From Antedon mediterranea (lineage: Eukaryota > Echinodermata > Crinoidea > Comatulida > Antedonidae): a DNA stretch of 64,000 nt. The stretch is from contig NC_092672.1 in the NCBI RefSeq assembly GCF_964355755.1, positions 7,750,001 to 7,814,000 on the forward strand. Direction: 5' to 3'. Each line of letters opens with the position of its first letter. Position 1 is the stretch's first letter. Made by a program: the position numbers and the translations under genes. Of the stretch, positions 27,001-39,600 are shown piece by piece. Under the pieces are notes generated by a model. It did no database searches. It saw nothing but the letters and a program-made list of their open reading frames with translations, and had not been told where the DNA came from.

Positions 27001-29158
27001 TAAATTAAATGTTTATAATCATAAGTTTTATTGCCTTACTTCTATTGATCAAGTAAACCCTTCCTACCTTGCCAACGAGTTAGTATCATATTTATCCCCT
27101 TCTTCTTAGCTTAGTAAATCGCCTGGTCACGATGATTACACGCGGTGTACTACTCTGAGGAGTCTAACGCAACAATGCGTTCATTAGATAATGGAATTAA
27201 GTAACATATTGTCTGGATCAACAGTTTATGTCCAGAAGGTGCCCCCAAGTAAACAGGTTACTTTTATGGTTCAAGTTCAAAGAGGCGTTGACAAACATAT
27301 ATTGAATCAACCATGACGATTCACTCACGTTGTTCGAAATAAAGATTGATCAAGTACAATTGTTCTTAAAGTGTTAAATGATTGAAAGACGTTTTCAAAC
27401 TAGAGGATTGATTGAAATAAACCGACAAAAATACTGACAGTCAATCTTTAGTTGTACAGTATAAGAAAGACAGACAACGTCATTATTAAAGCAGCTTGCT
27501 TATAGAGAAGCAGACGGTACATAAACGATATTAAATCTAGCTATAAGTTTAAACCATGTCGGTAAAAACTATATAACCACTTTAAAAAGTGTTCCTAATC
27601 TTTAGCTATCGTAATTTGATGTACAGACTGTGTGAAGAGGTACGGCAATACCGCTTGTATTTTTAGACTTAAACGATGTTACAAACATATAACATAAACA
27701 ATTCATAAAATTCTCACCTGTTTGATCCTACATGTTAATATATCCCTTTATTAGTAAAAGAATATCCACTGCATTATAATATTTTTCTATGAAAGTAATA
27801 TTTTAAAAACTACAGTATTTAAGAGACTAACGAAATATTAACCTGACGGACCGTTGTTCTTTTCATCATGGCGGTTTTTGTTGGCTTCGTGAACCTCTGG
27901 AATGTAGAAACAGCGCGTGTGGGACCATGCTCTTATTCGTCGCATCAATCATTTTAACTCATAAAAAACAGGTATAGGCATAGGGGGAAACCTTTTACGG
28001 GAGCTCAGATAGACCACCAACAAAATTTGATATATTTATTACGAAAGCCTGAAAGTCATTTTTAAAAGTTGTAGAACGCCTATGTTTCAGTATAGTAACA
28101 TTAAATAGTAATTAGGACAATTCGAAAGGTTCGAGCATGCAGAGATGTATTGTCCCCCAAAAACATAAAAAATGAAGATTAATTTAATCAGACTTTAAAA
28201 GGTTAATTTAGAAAGAAAACAAGATTAAACAAGAATATTTCTTACAAAAAACGCTGCTCGCTTATTGTTATTGCTAAGGTCAAGTCTGGGGGTCACTTCA
28301 TCACGCCTAGATACTTCAAGTATCCTATTACAAACAAAAACTTCAATGGACTGTTTTGATAATAATTCAATGATTATCTGACAGCGAATTATATCATGGG
28401 ACTCATAAATACCAGAATGCTTTGGGATTTGTCGTTAGACTCTTTTCTCAACCGTTTTTGGATTCAACAGGTGGTACCAATATAAATTATAGTGGAGTTT
28501 CCATTTTAACAAAAATGTCAAAGTGTAGTACTATAAAGCTGCTTGATTTCATCTAATGAATGAGTCATCTCGTGTGACGTAGCGGGCTAGAGCAGCAGCG
28601 TGACAAATAACTTCATGGTAAAATTCAAACCAAATCCCAATTGGCTGCCAGTGAATTAAACTTTATTTGATTTTTCAAGTAAATAAATTTGTAGTTTTCG
28701 ATCCAATTTTTTTTGTAAAAGTGGATAACCATTGTGTGAATAAAAATCACATATTAAACAAAACGTTGTTTTTTTTAAGAATTATTTTTTCTTCAGAATT
28801 AAGAATTATTATTAAGTAAAATATTAAATTGTTTTCTCGGTTCTGTACAACGTGGAAATTCAACGTGTTTTTTCTTAAATCTAGATTCTTCTCAAGAAAT
28901 TACGGTAACCAGTACTTTAAAATGTTTTGACAAAAACATCTTACGTAAAATTTAAAACTGGACTTGACGTAGGCATATCATTTTTATATAAATAATAATA
29001 ATCCTTAAAAACGACAACAAATAAAAAAAATACATTAAAAAAGTTTAAAGCCTAAAATAAACTACATGTAGGCCCTAGAAAATAAATAAAATTGGACAAC
29101 AAACTTGTCCTTTCAAAACATATTGTAAGTCTACTAACTCACCAATTTCCTCAATCAT
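24097..29158 (-). CDS. Basic coiled-coil protein, unrecognised, 451 aa
   Basis: Three coding exons on the minus strand: 29143-29158 (ATG plus five codons), 27843-27896 (18 codons, phase 1 to 1) and 24097-25382 (terminal). They sum to 1356 nt. The junction codons are split after the first base (G|AG and G|AT), and all sites are canonical, with acceptors TTCTACATTCCAG and CCATTTTTTCATAG. The large exon alone opens with an internal ATG at 25341, but its frame continues back to the acceptor, so the longer model is preferred. The protein is hydrophilic and Lys/Arg/Glu-rich. A helical N-terminal half (about 50-210) has coiled-coil character, the middle is disordered with a Lys/Arg-rich patch, a Glu/Arg-rich helix follows, and the tail has two short Leu-Pro motifs (K-L-P-P-L and L-P-K-L-P). 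I do not recognise the family. Confidence 0.72.
25824..26047. repeat. AATACAG microsatellite, retroelement-like tail and AT microsatellite
   Basis: Four to five copies of AATACAG lie at about 25826-25856, followed by AT-rich sequence containing TTGGTCCAAAAGGAAATTCG, a motif resembling the 3' tails of some LINE families. An (AT)n run at about 26029-26048 abuts the tRNA-like sequence. The retroelement assignment is weak. Confidence 0.4.
26048..26118 (+). pseudogene. tRNA-Asp-like sequence (anticodon AUC), broken acceptor
   Basis: Three arms fold well. The D arm has stem GTCT/AGAC with loop AATGGTTA (26054-26069). The anticodon stem is TCTGC/GCAGG with a 7-base loop ATATCAA. The T arm has stem CCGAG/CTCGG with loop TTCGAGT (ends 26108). 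The anticodon position reads ATC. The 3' acceptor strand (TTGGGGC) has no partner upstream, because the 5' side is an (AT)n run. Internal promoter boxes survive. I read it as a tRNA pseudogene or SINE head whose 5' end was lost to the microsatellite; aspartate tRNAs normally carry GUC, which also argues against function. Confidence 0.6.
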
Positions 29159-30933
29159 GTTTACACGTCTGGTTACTTCTACTGGTGTAGAATCTGGATG
29201 CAGTGCAGCTTAAACGTTCCTAATTGTTTAAACACGATATTAATTAGCAGTACCATGTCATCTTTAGCTAATTGTTGCCATGTTTGTCTTGACATATTTA
29301 CGGTGGGTCGATTTTTAAAGACTAAAGTAGTTTTTGAAAGAAGGGTTGTTCGTTTAGGCAATCAGAGTGGCAAGGCCACAAAAAGACAACACACTGTGAC
29401 GTATGTACGTCAACAGGGACCGGACAAAGAAGGGGACAACTGATGAGTAACACAAAGCATTACAAAAACAATTATTGTTACAAAAACATCAACGAGGGAT
29501 TAATTCGATTTTGTGTTCCTCAGTAATTCTAATCAATGGAATCCCTTGACAATACACATATCCAAGAATAAATGTAGATCCCAATTTTATATAAAAAAAA
29601 AACATTTACTACAGCATAACAATTACTTTATTTGTGTTTATTTTTAATTACTAAATTGACTAAGTGTATAACAGTGTGTAATTGATATTAGCCATCAGAA
29701 AACAATGAACGTGATCTTATTCAATTATAAATTCAATGTCTTAGACATTATATAATTTTTTAATGACATTACATTTCATCAAAGATGCGTTCAGATGTGA
29801 TAACTGAACATAACGCATACCGGTTTTCATCGTCGTATCAATGTTGACGCAAGCTTTCAGACGCGCATAAGTATACGTTCAGAGGTACACCGGCCTACTG
29901 GGTCTCTCTTTCAGATTATTAATGCGTACGAATGTCATACTTGTTTTCACTAAGTTTAAAACTTGTCAAAGCTAACATTTTAATCACAGATGCAATATTA
30001 GTAAAAATGTATTATTTTGATACTTGTGTTTACTTGATATTAGACAAGTCTATTTATTGTCTCTTTTATGTTAGTCCACCCGTCAACGTTTCAATTTCTG
30101 TCTACATTGTGAGTATTCTATTATAGGCCTACGTATGAAACGCCATTTGTGCAAAAATATTTATCTTTACAAATTACGGGCTAGAACCTTGTCTAACTTA
30201 ATATTATGTACATATTATGGACGCACCTTCGCCGCTGACACAAACTTAAAGTGCAAATAAATTATTATCATTAATACATTTCCGCATTTTATTTTTACAA
30301 TACCTCTCTATGACGCGAAACCTACAGGATTTTTACAGATACTATTGGTTGGAAGTTATCACTTTGCTATCTTTACATATAATTCAAATACATTAACGCG
30401 ATTCAGTGAAACAATACATGGTATTGCAGACAATGCAAATATTGTTCTATTTTACATGTTACTTCATTTGTAAAATGTATATATATATACTGTACCAACA
30501 TTTGAGAATTAACAGACAAAATATACAAAACACTATACTATTACAATTGATCTAAAACAATACATCGGTATTGTATTGGACATGAATTAGGCCTATGATT
30601 TAGAAAATGGAGATTAATATTTAGATAAAGTGGTGAACCTATTATGTGGGCGTACATGTATTGGAAACCGATTTAAAATAGTTTAAATAATACTATTAAA
30701 TATAAGAATTGAAAAAAACTAAACAAATACATACGAAAATAGATACATAAGAAATAGGCAGTCTGTCAACTGGGAGATAACTGGAGATTTTAAACAAGCT
30801 GATGTGACGTCATTTATATTTTGAAACTATTGAAAATAAAAATAGGAATGGCTTATTTATATTCACAAACAATCATGATTATAACTTAGAGGATTAATGC
30901 TGTAATGGTTCAGGGATTGCAATTTCAAACTTC
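29159..30933. other. Intergenic, no gene seen
   Basis: Lies between the start of the coiled-coil gene and the end of the GPCR gene, both on the minus strand. Its left part should hold the coiled-coil gene promoter; a moderately GC-richer patch with ACGTAC repeats sits at about 29395-29440. One TGACGTCA palindrome occurs at 30805-30812. Short open frames here show no splice support. Confidence 0.45.
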
Positions 30934-32993
30934 TTAGATGGGCATATCGCAATTGCTTGAGGATGAATGTAATGTTGAACTATTTGTCTCCCCTGATACT
31001 GTAGGCCTACCACGAGTATCGACATCACTAGTGGAGATTGCTATTGTAGAAACAGTCTTTCTAGACTGATCTCTACTACTATTATACTTGTTACAAAATA
31101 GTTTAACAGCGTATTTACGGAATGTAGAACTAGTAAACGAATAAATGAATGGATTTAGACAAGAGTTAATAAATGGTATCATATTCCCTAAGCTCTTAAG
31201 TAGATCTGTTAAGCTCTTTTTGTCAAACAATAATACAATTTTGTACGTGGCAAACCACACGTAGCAGCTGACGTACGCGATAAACACGATAAAGAGTGTG
31301 CGCGTAGTACGTATGTGAGCGTTAGAATCTCGCGAGGTTGAATGCTTGGCAATACCATTTCTTCTGTTCCATACAACTAGAATTATCTTTATGTAGAGGA
31401 CAAACGTTACTGTAACCGGTATATAGAACAGCAGACCGTTAACGTAAGTAAGTTTGACGTAACGGAACCATTCACCAAAAGGTGCAGGAAATTTACAAGC
31501 GAATTGTTCGTCAGAGTAGTCAGAATCGGAGCTGGGGTCGTACTTGACCTAAAACAGAACAGATAAAAACATTGGAATAATTACAACGTTAATGTTGAAT
31601 ATTGTTGATGTTGGTGTTACGATCCTGTATTGCTGTTTCTGGTTAAATTTGACTGGTGTGAGATTTATTTATGTGAGAAAATGACATACCTTGCCATGGA
31701 ACGATTCAAATATTGAGCAGACGATAGCCGAAATCCACATCATCAAAATGATTCGTTTGGTTCGCTTAAGCGTACAGATTGACTTAAATTTGATTGGTCG
31801 ACAAACTGCAAAATACCGATCAATTGCTACGGCAACCATGGTAAAAACTGTGACGTTAAATGCGGTGTATCGACAGCAACGATGAAGAATACATTGTATA
31901 TTGTGCCTCCACAGTATCGGCCAGGTCGACGGGTAAAACTCTGTCACATGGAATATCGCCACTCCAACAGCAAACAAATCACCTGTTAAAAACATTAGTA
32001 TTGATTAATAGGAGTTAGTCGCCGGTACATGGAATACAGCTACCCCGCAGCTATTTAAACATTATTAATATTAATATTAAAATTGTCTACGGGTAAACAC
32101 TGGTGACTTTGAATGAGCCTCAAACAGCCCAATAAATAATTATACAGATTATATTAGTAGATAAACCGTGAATATACGGGAAAATCCCGCGACACTAAAA
32201 GCAAACTAACAACCTGTAAAAATATTAATATTTATAATGATAAATATTAGTTCCATTAGCGTATCCTGGTTGATAATGTAGGAGATTAGGAGGAGAGATT
32301 GTATAAAAACCTATTATATTATATATTATTATTCTTTTTTCTAATTTTGCCCACAATTTTATTTTTTTATTTTATTTTATTTCAACCACATCCAACAGCG
32401 CCATTTACAGGATGCCTTAAAACTCTTTAGATATAAATATAGAATTAAAAACACATAAAAATACAAAACATGAAACATACAAAATGGCAAACTTAAATCG
32501 ATTTAAGAACTTTAGACTTAAATTTAGACAAAGTGTCAACAAAAATATCGATAGTCTTATCTTTAATAGAAATGGAATTAAAAAGGTTTTTTTAACAAAA
32601 ACTCTCTTTTTTATCAGTTGAAATGTAAATGTATACATATCAAAATGTAATAACACCTGAAAAATTACTGACCAACTGCCTGACGCAAAGCTACTCCAGT
32701 AGTTATAAAAACATCAAACTTCATAAGTTTGTTGAGCGAAACAAATATTCATTTGTTTCGTCTCCCATTCTAAGTAATAAAAGAACATACATAGGCCTAC
32801 CTATTGCTAAGTTGATGATATAAAGTGCTGCGTTGGACTGCCTGTGACTTTTCTTTGAATAAATAATAAGAACAATACTGTTTCCAATAGTCGCTATTAC
32901 GATTACCGATAACAAATAGGCAACTTCATATGCATAATAGACGTCACCGGAATCGTCTGACGCGTTTGTAACGCTATCGTTGACGCTCTCCAT
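30934..32993 (-). CDS. Class A (rhodopsin-like) GPCR, orphan
   Basis: Three exons on the minus strand: 32801-32993, 31690-31982, 30934-31548, summing to 1101 nt, 366 aa, with canonical splice sites. Seven membrane segments are readable. The N terminus carries two N-glycosylation sequons (N5, N10). Conserved positions: N38 (1.50) in G-N-S-I-V; D66 (2.50); C95 (3.25), partner of a Cys in the second extracellular loop (Q-F-A-C-K-F); D119-R120-Y121 exactly 25 residues after C95; Trp in TM4; Pro in TM5 (F-Y-I-P-V); N-P-F-I-Y in TM7. TM6 is odd: where most family members have C-W-x-P this one reads C-Y-V-W-F. The tail is Ser/Thr-rich. The ligand is not deducible; a peptide or lineage-specific receptor is plausible. 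Confidence 0.88.
32337..32640 (-). mobile_element. Possible retroelement fragment in GPCR intron
   Basis: On the minus strand an AT-rich stretch ends in a motif like GTAAATGGCGCTGTTGGATG followed by (AATAA)n-type repeats, the layout of a LINE 3' end. It has no recognisable reverse transcriptase. It lies in intron 1 of the GPCR gene. Confidence 0.35.
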
Positions 32994-34081
32994 GTCCGAT
33001 GATTAACCAATACCACTACAGTACAAAGAATAGAGATTCTATAAAATATCTTTAGAACAAACTAAATACATACAGTATATGCCTAATATTTTATATACAA
33101 AATATAGAGACAGTAAAAGTTATAACAAAGAATGGAAAACTTTATCAATAAAATATTTTAAATTAAGATTGTATATGATAGTAGATAATAATATCTTATA
33201 ATACAGTACTTTTATTTAAAAAATCGCAAAAAAAAAAATAGAATAATTTAAATATAGAACAATTATATACGGTATATTATTTCAAAAAAGCCTTATATAC
33301 GTTTTAGAACTAATTTCTACTCGTAGAAATTACAAATAAAACTAATTTTAACATTTTAACTTATGCAGGACTAACAAATATAATGAGCCTACGAATTTAA
33401 TAACAATCAGAATAACAACAGAACAACTCTATATAAATAACAGGCATGGAATGAACACTGCTTAAAAACTCACCTGAGCTAGAACTTGACTATGTGCCAA
33501 TAGGCTACACACAAGAAGAAATGCTTATTAAATGTGGAAATTGGTTTATAAGAATATCGGGGTTTTCACTGACCTTCAGTACACCAATTATTTATGTATA
33601 TAATAGTTCAATTCGTAATTAATATATTCAGTTCCGTATTGAGCTCATTAAAGTAAAACTTAGATTCTATTTATAATGCATGTAATTATGGTTAATGACA
33701 AACCCGCTAACAAGGAATAAATTGTTTATTTTACCTTGATGGTACCGTACAAAAGGCCCTATTAAAATATATAAAAAAACTGATCTGTGGCGGATTCAGG
33801 ATTTTTTAATAAAGTGAGGGAGCATTTACTAAACTCTTCTGTGAGCATTATATTTAATAAACATTGACAAATGAAGTAATAAAACTTATCCCATTTTTGG
33901 GCCATGGATTCGCCGCCTTTAGCAATGTTATAACTTAAGGGATTTTATTGGGTTTTAAACACGAATTATACTGCAGAATCCATTATTAGCTTTACACCAC
34001 TTTCGGGTCCAAAGAAAGTTCCCCATTCACAGGATTGTCCCTAAATGTGTACATGTTCTTATAGTTAAAATACCAGATTCT

Positions 34082-34295
34082 TAGTGCTGTATCTCCACAT
34101 AACGGCAATAATTGCCCAGTAACATAGGAATATTCGGTAATACAGGACCTACTTGTATCACATGTGATGCCTCTGTCATGGAAGATTAGGTTATGGTCTA
34201 TTGATGATACTCTAGCGATACAGTGAATACATTTTATCCTGTATTACCGTACCGAATAGTCATATGATACAAAGATAATATCTAGATACAGTACC
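34082..34295. mobile_element. MITE (family B), copy 1
   Basis: The left terminus AGTGCTGTATCTCCACATA is matched in reverse complement by the right terminus GGTACTGTATCTAGATA. Subterminal GGAATATTCGGTAATACAGG is matched by CTATTCGGTACGGTAATACA from the other end. A second copy with the same ends lies at 63469-63638. No coding capacity. Confidence 0.65.
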
Positions 34296-34591
34296 AAGGA
34301 CCGGGTGGTGTTAAAATGTAATATTGAAACGTGTTCGTGTCATTCAACATTCAGTACATCCGACTTACAGGTTCAGTAGGCATCCGAAATAAACCCTGAC
34401 TGATCTTACTCTGCAGGCTCATTCTAAAAACACTTGATTTAATGTAAAAAATAATCCAAACATAATCCAAACGAATGCCCAACTTAGTTATTAATCTATA
34501 ACACGTTTCTTGTTTTTAATAAAACGCACGTATACCGCTGAATTATTTCAGATAAAATTATACGAAAGTAAATAAAAAGACAGAACAGGTT

Positions 34592-34735
34592 TTTGAGATT
34601 TCGACGTTTCGGTCGACTATTTGATTATTTTCAAGATTTTGGGAATTCGACATTTCGATCTATTTGATCGTTTTCTAGAATCTTGAAAATGATCAAATGA
34701 ATGAAACTTTGAATTCTCAAACTGTATTTTGTTTA
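34592..34735. repeat. Imperfect inverted repeat
   Basis: The left arm (GAGATTTCGACGTTTCGGTC, then TTTGATTATTTTCAAGATTT) pairs in reverse complement with the right arm (AATCTTGAAAATGATCAAAT, then GAAACTTTGAATTCTC). An internal third copy of the motif (TTCGACATTTCGATCTATTT) lies between. Likely a small hairpin transposon relic. Confidence 0.5.
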
Positions 34736-36625
34736 CAATTTTTAACTAACTTGCATCAAACAAAGACATTGGCTTACCTGTAAAAGTTTTTACAGTCCTA
34801 ATTCTGACTTGCATCTGATATCAGCAAATGAAACTGGATATTTGGAGTGTTATTATCGACATCATTGTACGTAAATACGGTTAGGTATACGTGACGGGCA
34901 GTCTTAACTGCTTGGCCGAATGACGACAGCAGATAGCAATATTAATTAACAACAACAACAACTATAATCTAAATCATAATAAAGACCATGTAATGCCATA
35001 TGATTTTCAGGATGGCATATTTTATTGTCTTGGTTTGTACAGAATATTAATTAATAACACAAATTACAAAATGTAAAATATACGATTAATATAGGCCCTA
35101 ATATCAATCAGATGCAAATATTAATCATTTTTAAACTTTAATTTATGATTTTATATTGCAATAAAATTGATTCGTATTCGTCATTAATTACCCTAGTATA
35201 GTTAATATTGAAGACATATGTACGCAACTAATGCGTATTTTAAAGAAGACTACAAAAGTTAATTGTGTAATTGTGTTAAGGAACGAAACAAAATGTTGTT
35301 TTACCATATCAGTAATATGCCTGCCGAGTAATAGGTCCCTAGCTGAAGTTTAGTTTTTTTTAGAATAATATAGGAATATTGTATTATTTTATATTTCAGT
35401 TGTTTCTGTTTTGAAAAAAAGTTAAAAGTTACTTAAATACACTATTATAATGTTTTGTTCATGCTGACTTTTGCCGTGTGCAGTGATGTGCAGTGCAATT
35501 AGTTTGTGTCTAAAATCGAATATGGCCAGGCTACGGTTTTATCAGGAATCTTCATAATTTATATAATTATAGGAGTGTGTATTATTGTAGTGACCGGCTC
35601 ATCTATGTCACAGCCAATCAGCCCGAATCGCGTTTTTTTTTTAAAGTAGACGCAGACCAAAACGTAACGGCGCATGTGCAGATAAGAAGACGTTTGTTTT
35701 GTGACTTTTAGATTTGAATGGGTCGTAGTCGACTGTTAGTCGTAATATGAACATATGTATTAATGGAAATTTACGTTGACGTACGTGTCAGTGAACGATT
35801 ATGATGTAATTACTTGTAATATCTAGTTATCGCGCTAGTCCGGTGGAAGTACACGGGCTTAGAACCCGTTCGGACTTAAACATGTGTAGTTTAGGCCTAG
35901 CCTAGATTTTCTGAACAAAGGCTGGCGTCCTATTGATAAGACGCAGAAAATAACCTGTATTATCAAAAGCTTTATTTAAAATAACCAATAAAAATAAATA
36001 ATTTAAAGTTTGCAAATATAATTCTTAGAAAATCATCGCGAGATCATCAAGATTTTGGTAAACTGTTGCAGTGTTGTGATGTCATACGTCCACTCGTACT
36101 CATGTCAGAGAGCGAACGCCAAAATGCCACTGAACAAGTGCTCACATTTTCCAGTCGACGCGCCAGTCGCCTACCACATGCGCATATCATAAAAATGACG
36201 TATATGGCATCAGTGCAAATACAAAAGTCGGCCACGCGCTAGCGGTAAGAAATAGTGTAGTATGTTTAATTTAAGATTGATACAACCCTAATCCTTCCTG
36301 TTGCATGCATGTTGGTCAATTTTGCAATACCTTTTCAGAGTTGTTTCAGATATTATGAGTGAAAATAAATTATTTACACAGCTATACACCAGTATATTCT
36401 TATCCGATTTTATACAAATTAATTATCATTCCATTCTAAAACATCTACAATCTAAATCTAAGCTAATATGATAATAAACATCGTTATTAAATCTATGGCG
36501 CTATTTAAAATTAAGTTACAAAGATTTAAAAAAAAAGATATTAATTCTCAGTAACACTGTTTGCCATAGCTATAATAACAATACCTTATTATACATTTCT
36601 GTATTTAACTAAAAACTTCTCGTTA

Positions 36626-39600
36626 TTATGCACTAAATAAACCCATGGATACCACGGTAGCCAGAAGTAGAAGCACCGTCCACGTGGTCAGGTCGACTTT
36701 CAGATACGAAGAAGAATTGGCTGAAAAAAACAAGATGAGGTTTAAACTACAATGAGTAGGCTACTTTAATACAATACATATTATTAGTACTTTCAGAACT
36801 TGCTTTTATAGAGCTAGTGTGTAATTTAGAAATTATCTCATTTAAAAATCCATCGCAATTATTATTACTGTCTAATCAAGAACACGTACACGAGCCTATT
36901 TGCAGTAAATTAGATATATATTTTTTTATTAGTTTACGAGATATTGGCTAACAAGACCAAGTTAAAAAGCATTCAAGGTCGCATCAATTAGATGATTATA
37001 TTAATTATGAACATTACGTAGAAAAGGTTTTGCAGTAAGTTGTTGTTAGAGGGATTTGGGGGGTAAAAACCAGTGCTTATCTAGATTGTGTCGTAAATCA
37101 TACAGATGCAACTATGCAAATCAAACAATGTCTACATGGTTTTTTTTTCTATCTGAAGATCGAACTCCAAGAAGTTGGCAATCAGCATCAGTATCCCAAT
37201 TATGAACCACTTTTTATTACTTTAAAAATGTCAGGCCGTACTTCAAAACTACAAGACGGATTTTTACTAAATTTAAACCACTGATAGATATGTCATAGAT
37301 ATGTGGTCACGGACAACTCCATTAATTTGGCAATCCACACCAGAATCCCAATTCTGTACACCACTTGTTATTACTTTCAAAATGTCAGGCCGTAGGCCTA
37401 CTTCAAAACTACAAGACGGATCTTTACTAAATTTAAACCACTGATAGATATGTGGTCACGGAAGGTTCCATTTAATTTTAATTCTGGACCACTTTTTATT
37501 ATTTTACTCATTTTAGCTAGGCAATACGTCTAAACAACAAGAACATTGTTATCACATGTCTAGATCCTTTTTCTCTATGCACTCCTGGCAGAGTTTACAA
37601 CTCTCTGATTGCTCTTATGCAGTTATGATATGTGTATGTTTCTCAATGTTGCTCAAAACAAGTTTTAAATATTTTATTACTTTCATGTTAGGACTTAGAA
37701 CCTCAAATCTTGCATTTTAAAGAGTTTACGCAATACAATAAGTTACTGTACTTTTTTTTATATTGTAGTTCAATATTTACATACACTACATTTATTATGT
37801 AAAAATAAATACAGATATTCATTCTTTGGAAAACACTAACTATTTTTAGGCCTATTGTCAATCTAACACATATTTACTATTTTGATTATTGAAAAATAAC
37901 TTACGAACAACATTTCCAACATGGTAAAGTGATATTGTTCCACTCGCACGACCTGTTACCATTAGCATTGGTGTCCCATTTGGGCTATCTTTAGCGTGAA
38001 CAAACCTAACATTAATAACAAAAATGATAGTTAATAGTTTGATACAAGCTTAGCTTAACAGCATGTCTGAAATATTTAATATTCTTGACTATCTTTAAAG
38101 CTACTTACGTCAGATCACTTGGACGGAGGTCGCCAAGATCCATATTCTTGTACAGCTCTGAGAACGTCTTGTCTAAACGACCACCGCGGAAGACAGATTC
38201 AAAGACAGGTCGAGTGCTGCCTGCAGGCAGACTGTACACCATTATTGTAGAAACTCGGTCAATGGCGAGAATAATAATTCTCTTTCCATTTACCTCACCC
38301 ATTACAACTGTCTCACATTCGGAACCCTAGAATAATAAGATAGTATCTCTTTTGTACTATTGGTTATAATAGGCCATATACGCCTAACTTAAACGTTTAT
38401 AACAAGTGCTATATGTGATAACATGTGCATGGATTTTCTTATGATATTGAACTTATAATGGCATAATGTGGAGATACAGTACATAGAATCACGAATGACT
38501 TGATCTATCTCACAAAATAGGCCTATACTGTAATACGGAAGTGAAAAGCTAACGTCAAGAAAGTTTCAGCTGCGAGTACCTTGTTATCAGACCTGACGTC
38601 TTTCAGATCCATCGGCCTATGTTGTGTTGGGTTTTTAGTCGTGCTGTCTGAGTTAAATATAGAATTGTAGAATTGCTTGTGTTTCCTGGCTACCTCGTCA
38701 CCACTATCGTACTGTAACTTCATATCTCGAGCACGCCATATAGAGAAACCTCTGCCACCATAGAAGAATACTCTTTCTATTTTTCCGGACTGATCTAATC
38801 CATCTACCTTACTGATTTCAAGTTGACCTTTAAAAAAATATTCAAAAAACCTGTTACAATATTATACACACATATATTAACAATTAACTTACCAGTAGGC
38901 CTATTTATTTAATTTATTTACGTATTACTTCTTACCTAATTGCCTATTGTTAGATAAAGATTTAAGCAATTCTTGTGGTAGTTTTTGCGAAAACATCTGA
39001 TCTGTAATAGAAGAAAATAATATATGTACAAATAATTGGGAATAAATATGTTATACAAATAATTAATGTTTATTCGTGTAAAAGGTCAAATACTTTCAGG
39101 AGGGGAAAGATGATCTGCACTCTGACGTAAGAGTGTGTTAGTGTTACATCTATTTAACATTGTGTGTCCCACAATCCTCCAATAAAATGACAGACAATAA
39201 TCTGTTCAGGTGTTATATATACGTATGTAACTTACATTGAGCCAATGTACTGGCCCTCTCTGACTCTTGGAACGTAACTCCAGCTTGATCTAGTTCAATA
39301 TCAGCGCCCTCATTGGCAGTGATGATGTAGCCTTCACCGTTGTTTTCGAAATAAGCCAATCCGTCTGGTTGATATAAACTGTAGATTGGATAGTTTTTCA
39401 GTCTAGTTCCTGAAAGAGTGTTTGTTTCATATTTAATTTATGTTCTTCTCCTCACCATTTTTAACGATTTTTCAATTCTATCTTTTATATTATCTTTATA
39501 ACTCATTTAGCATTCAAAAAACGTGTCAATATATTTTTATTTTGAATTCTTTATATTGAGTTGTACTTCCATACTTGAAAAAATACCTTTAAAAAAGCTT

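Larger units (their letters stand above)
32994..36625. other. Intergenic with MITE-like elements
   Basis: No exon set recognised. It should contain the GPCR promoter at its left. It holds a MITE at 34082-34295 and an inverted-repeat element at about 34592-34735. A compact stem-loop at 35836-35875 has AGTCCG/CGGACT outside and ACGGG/CCCGT inside. A CpG-containing patch lies at about 36060-36240. No coding evidence was found for the patch despite a 62-codon open frame. Confidence 0.45.

Noticed and set aside
36047-36235. 62-codon open frame in a CpG-containing patch
   Set aside because: No homology recognised and no splice sites in phase; could equally be promoter-like sequence.
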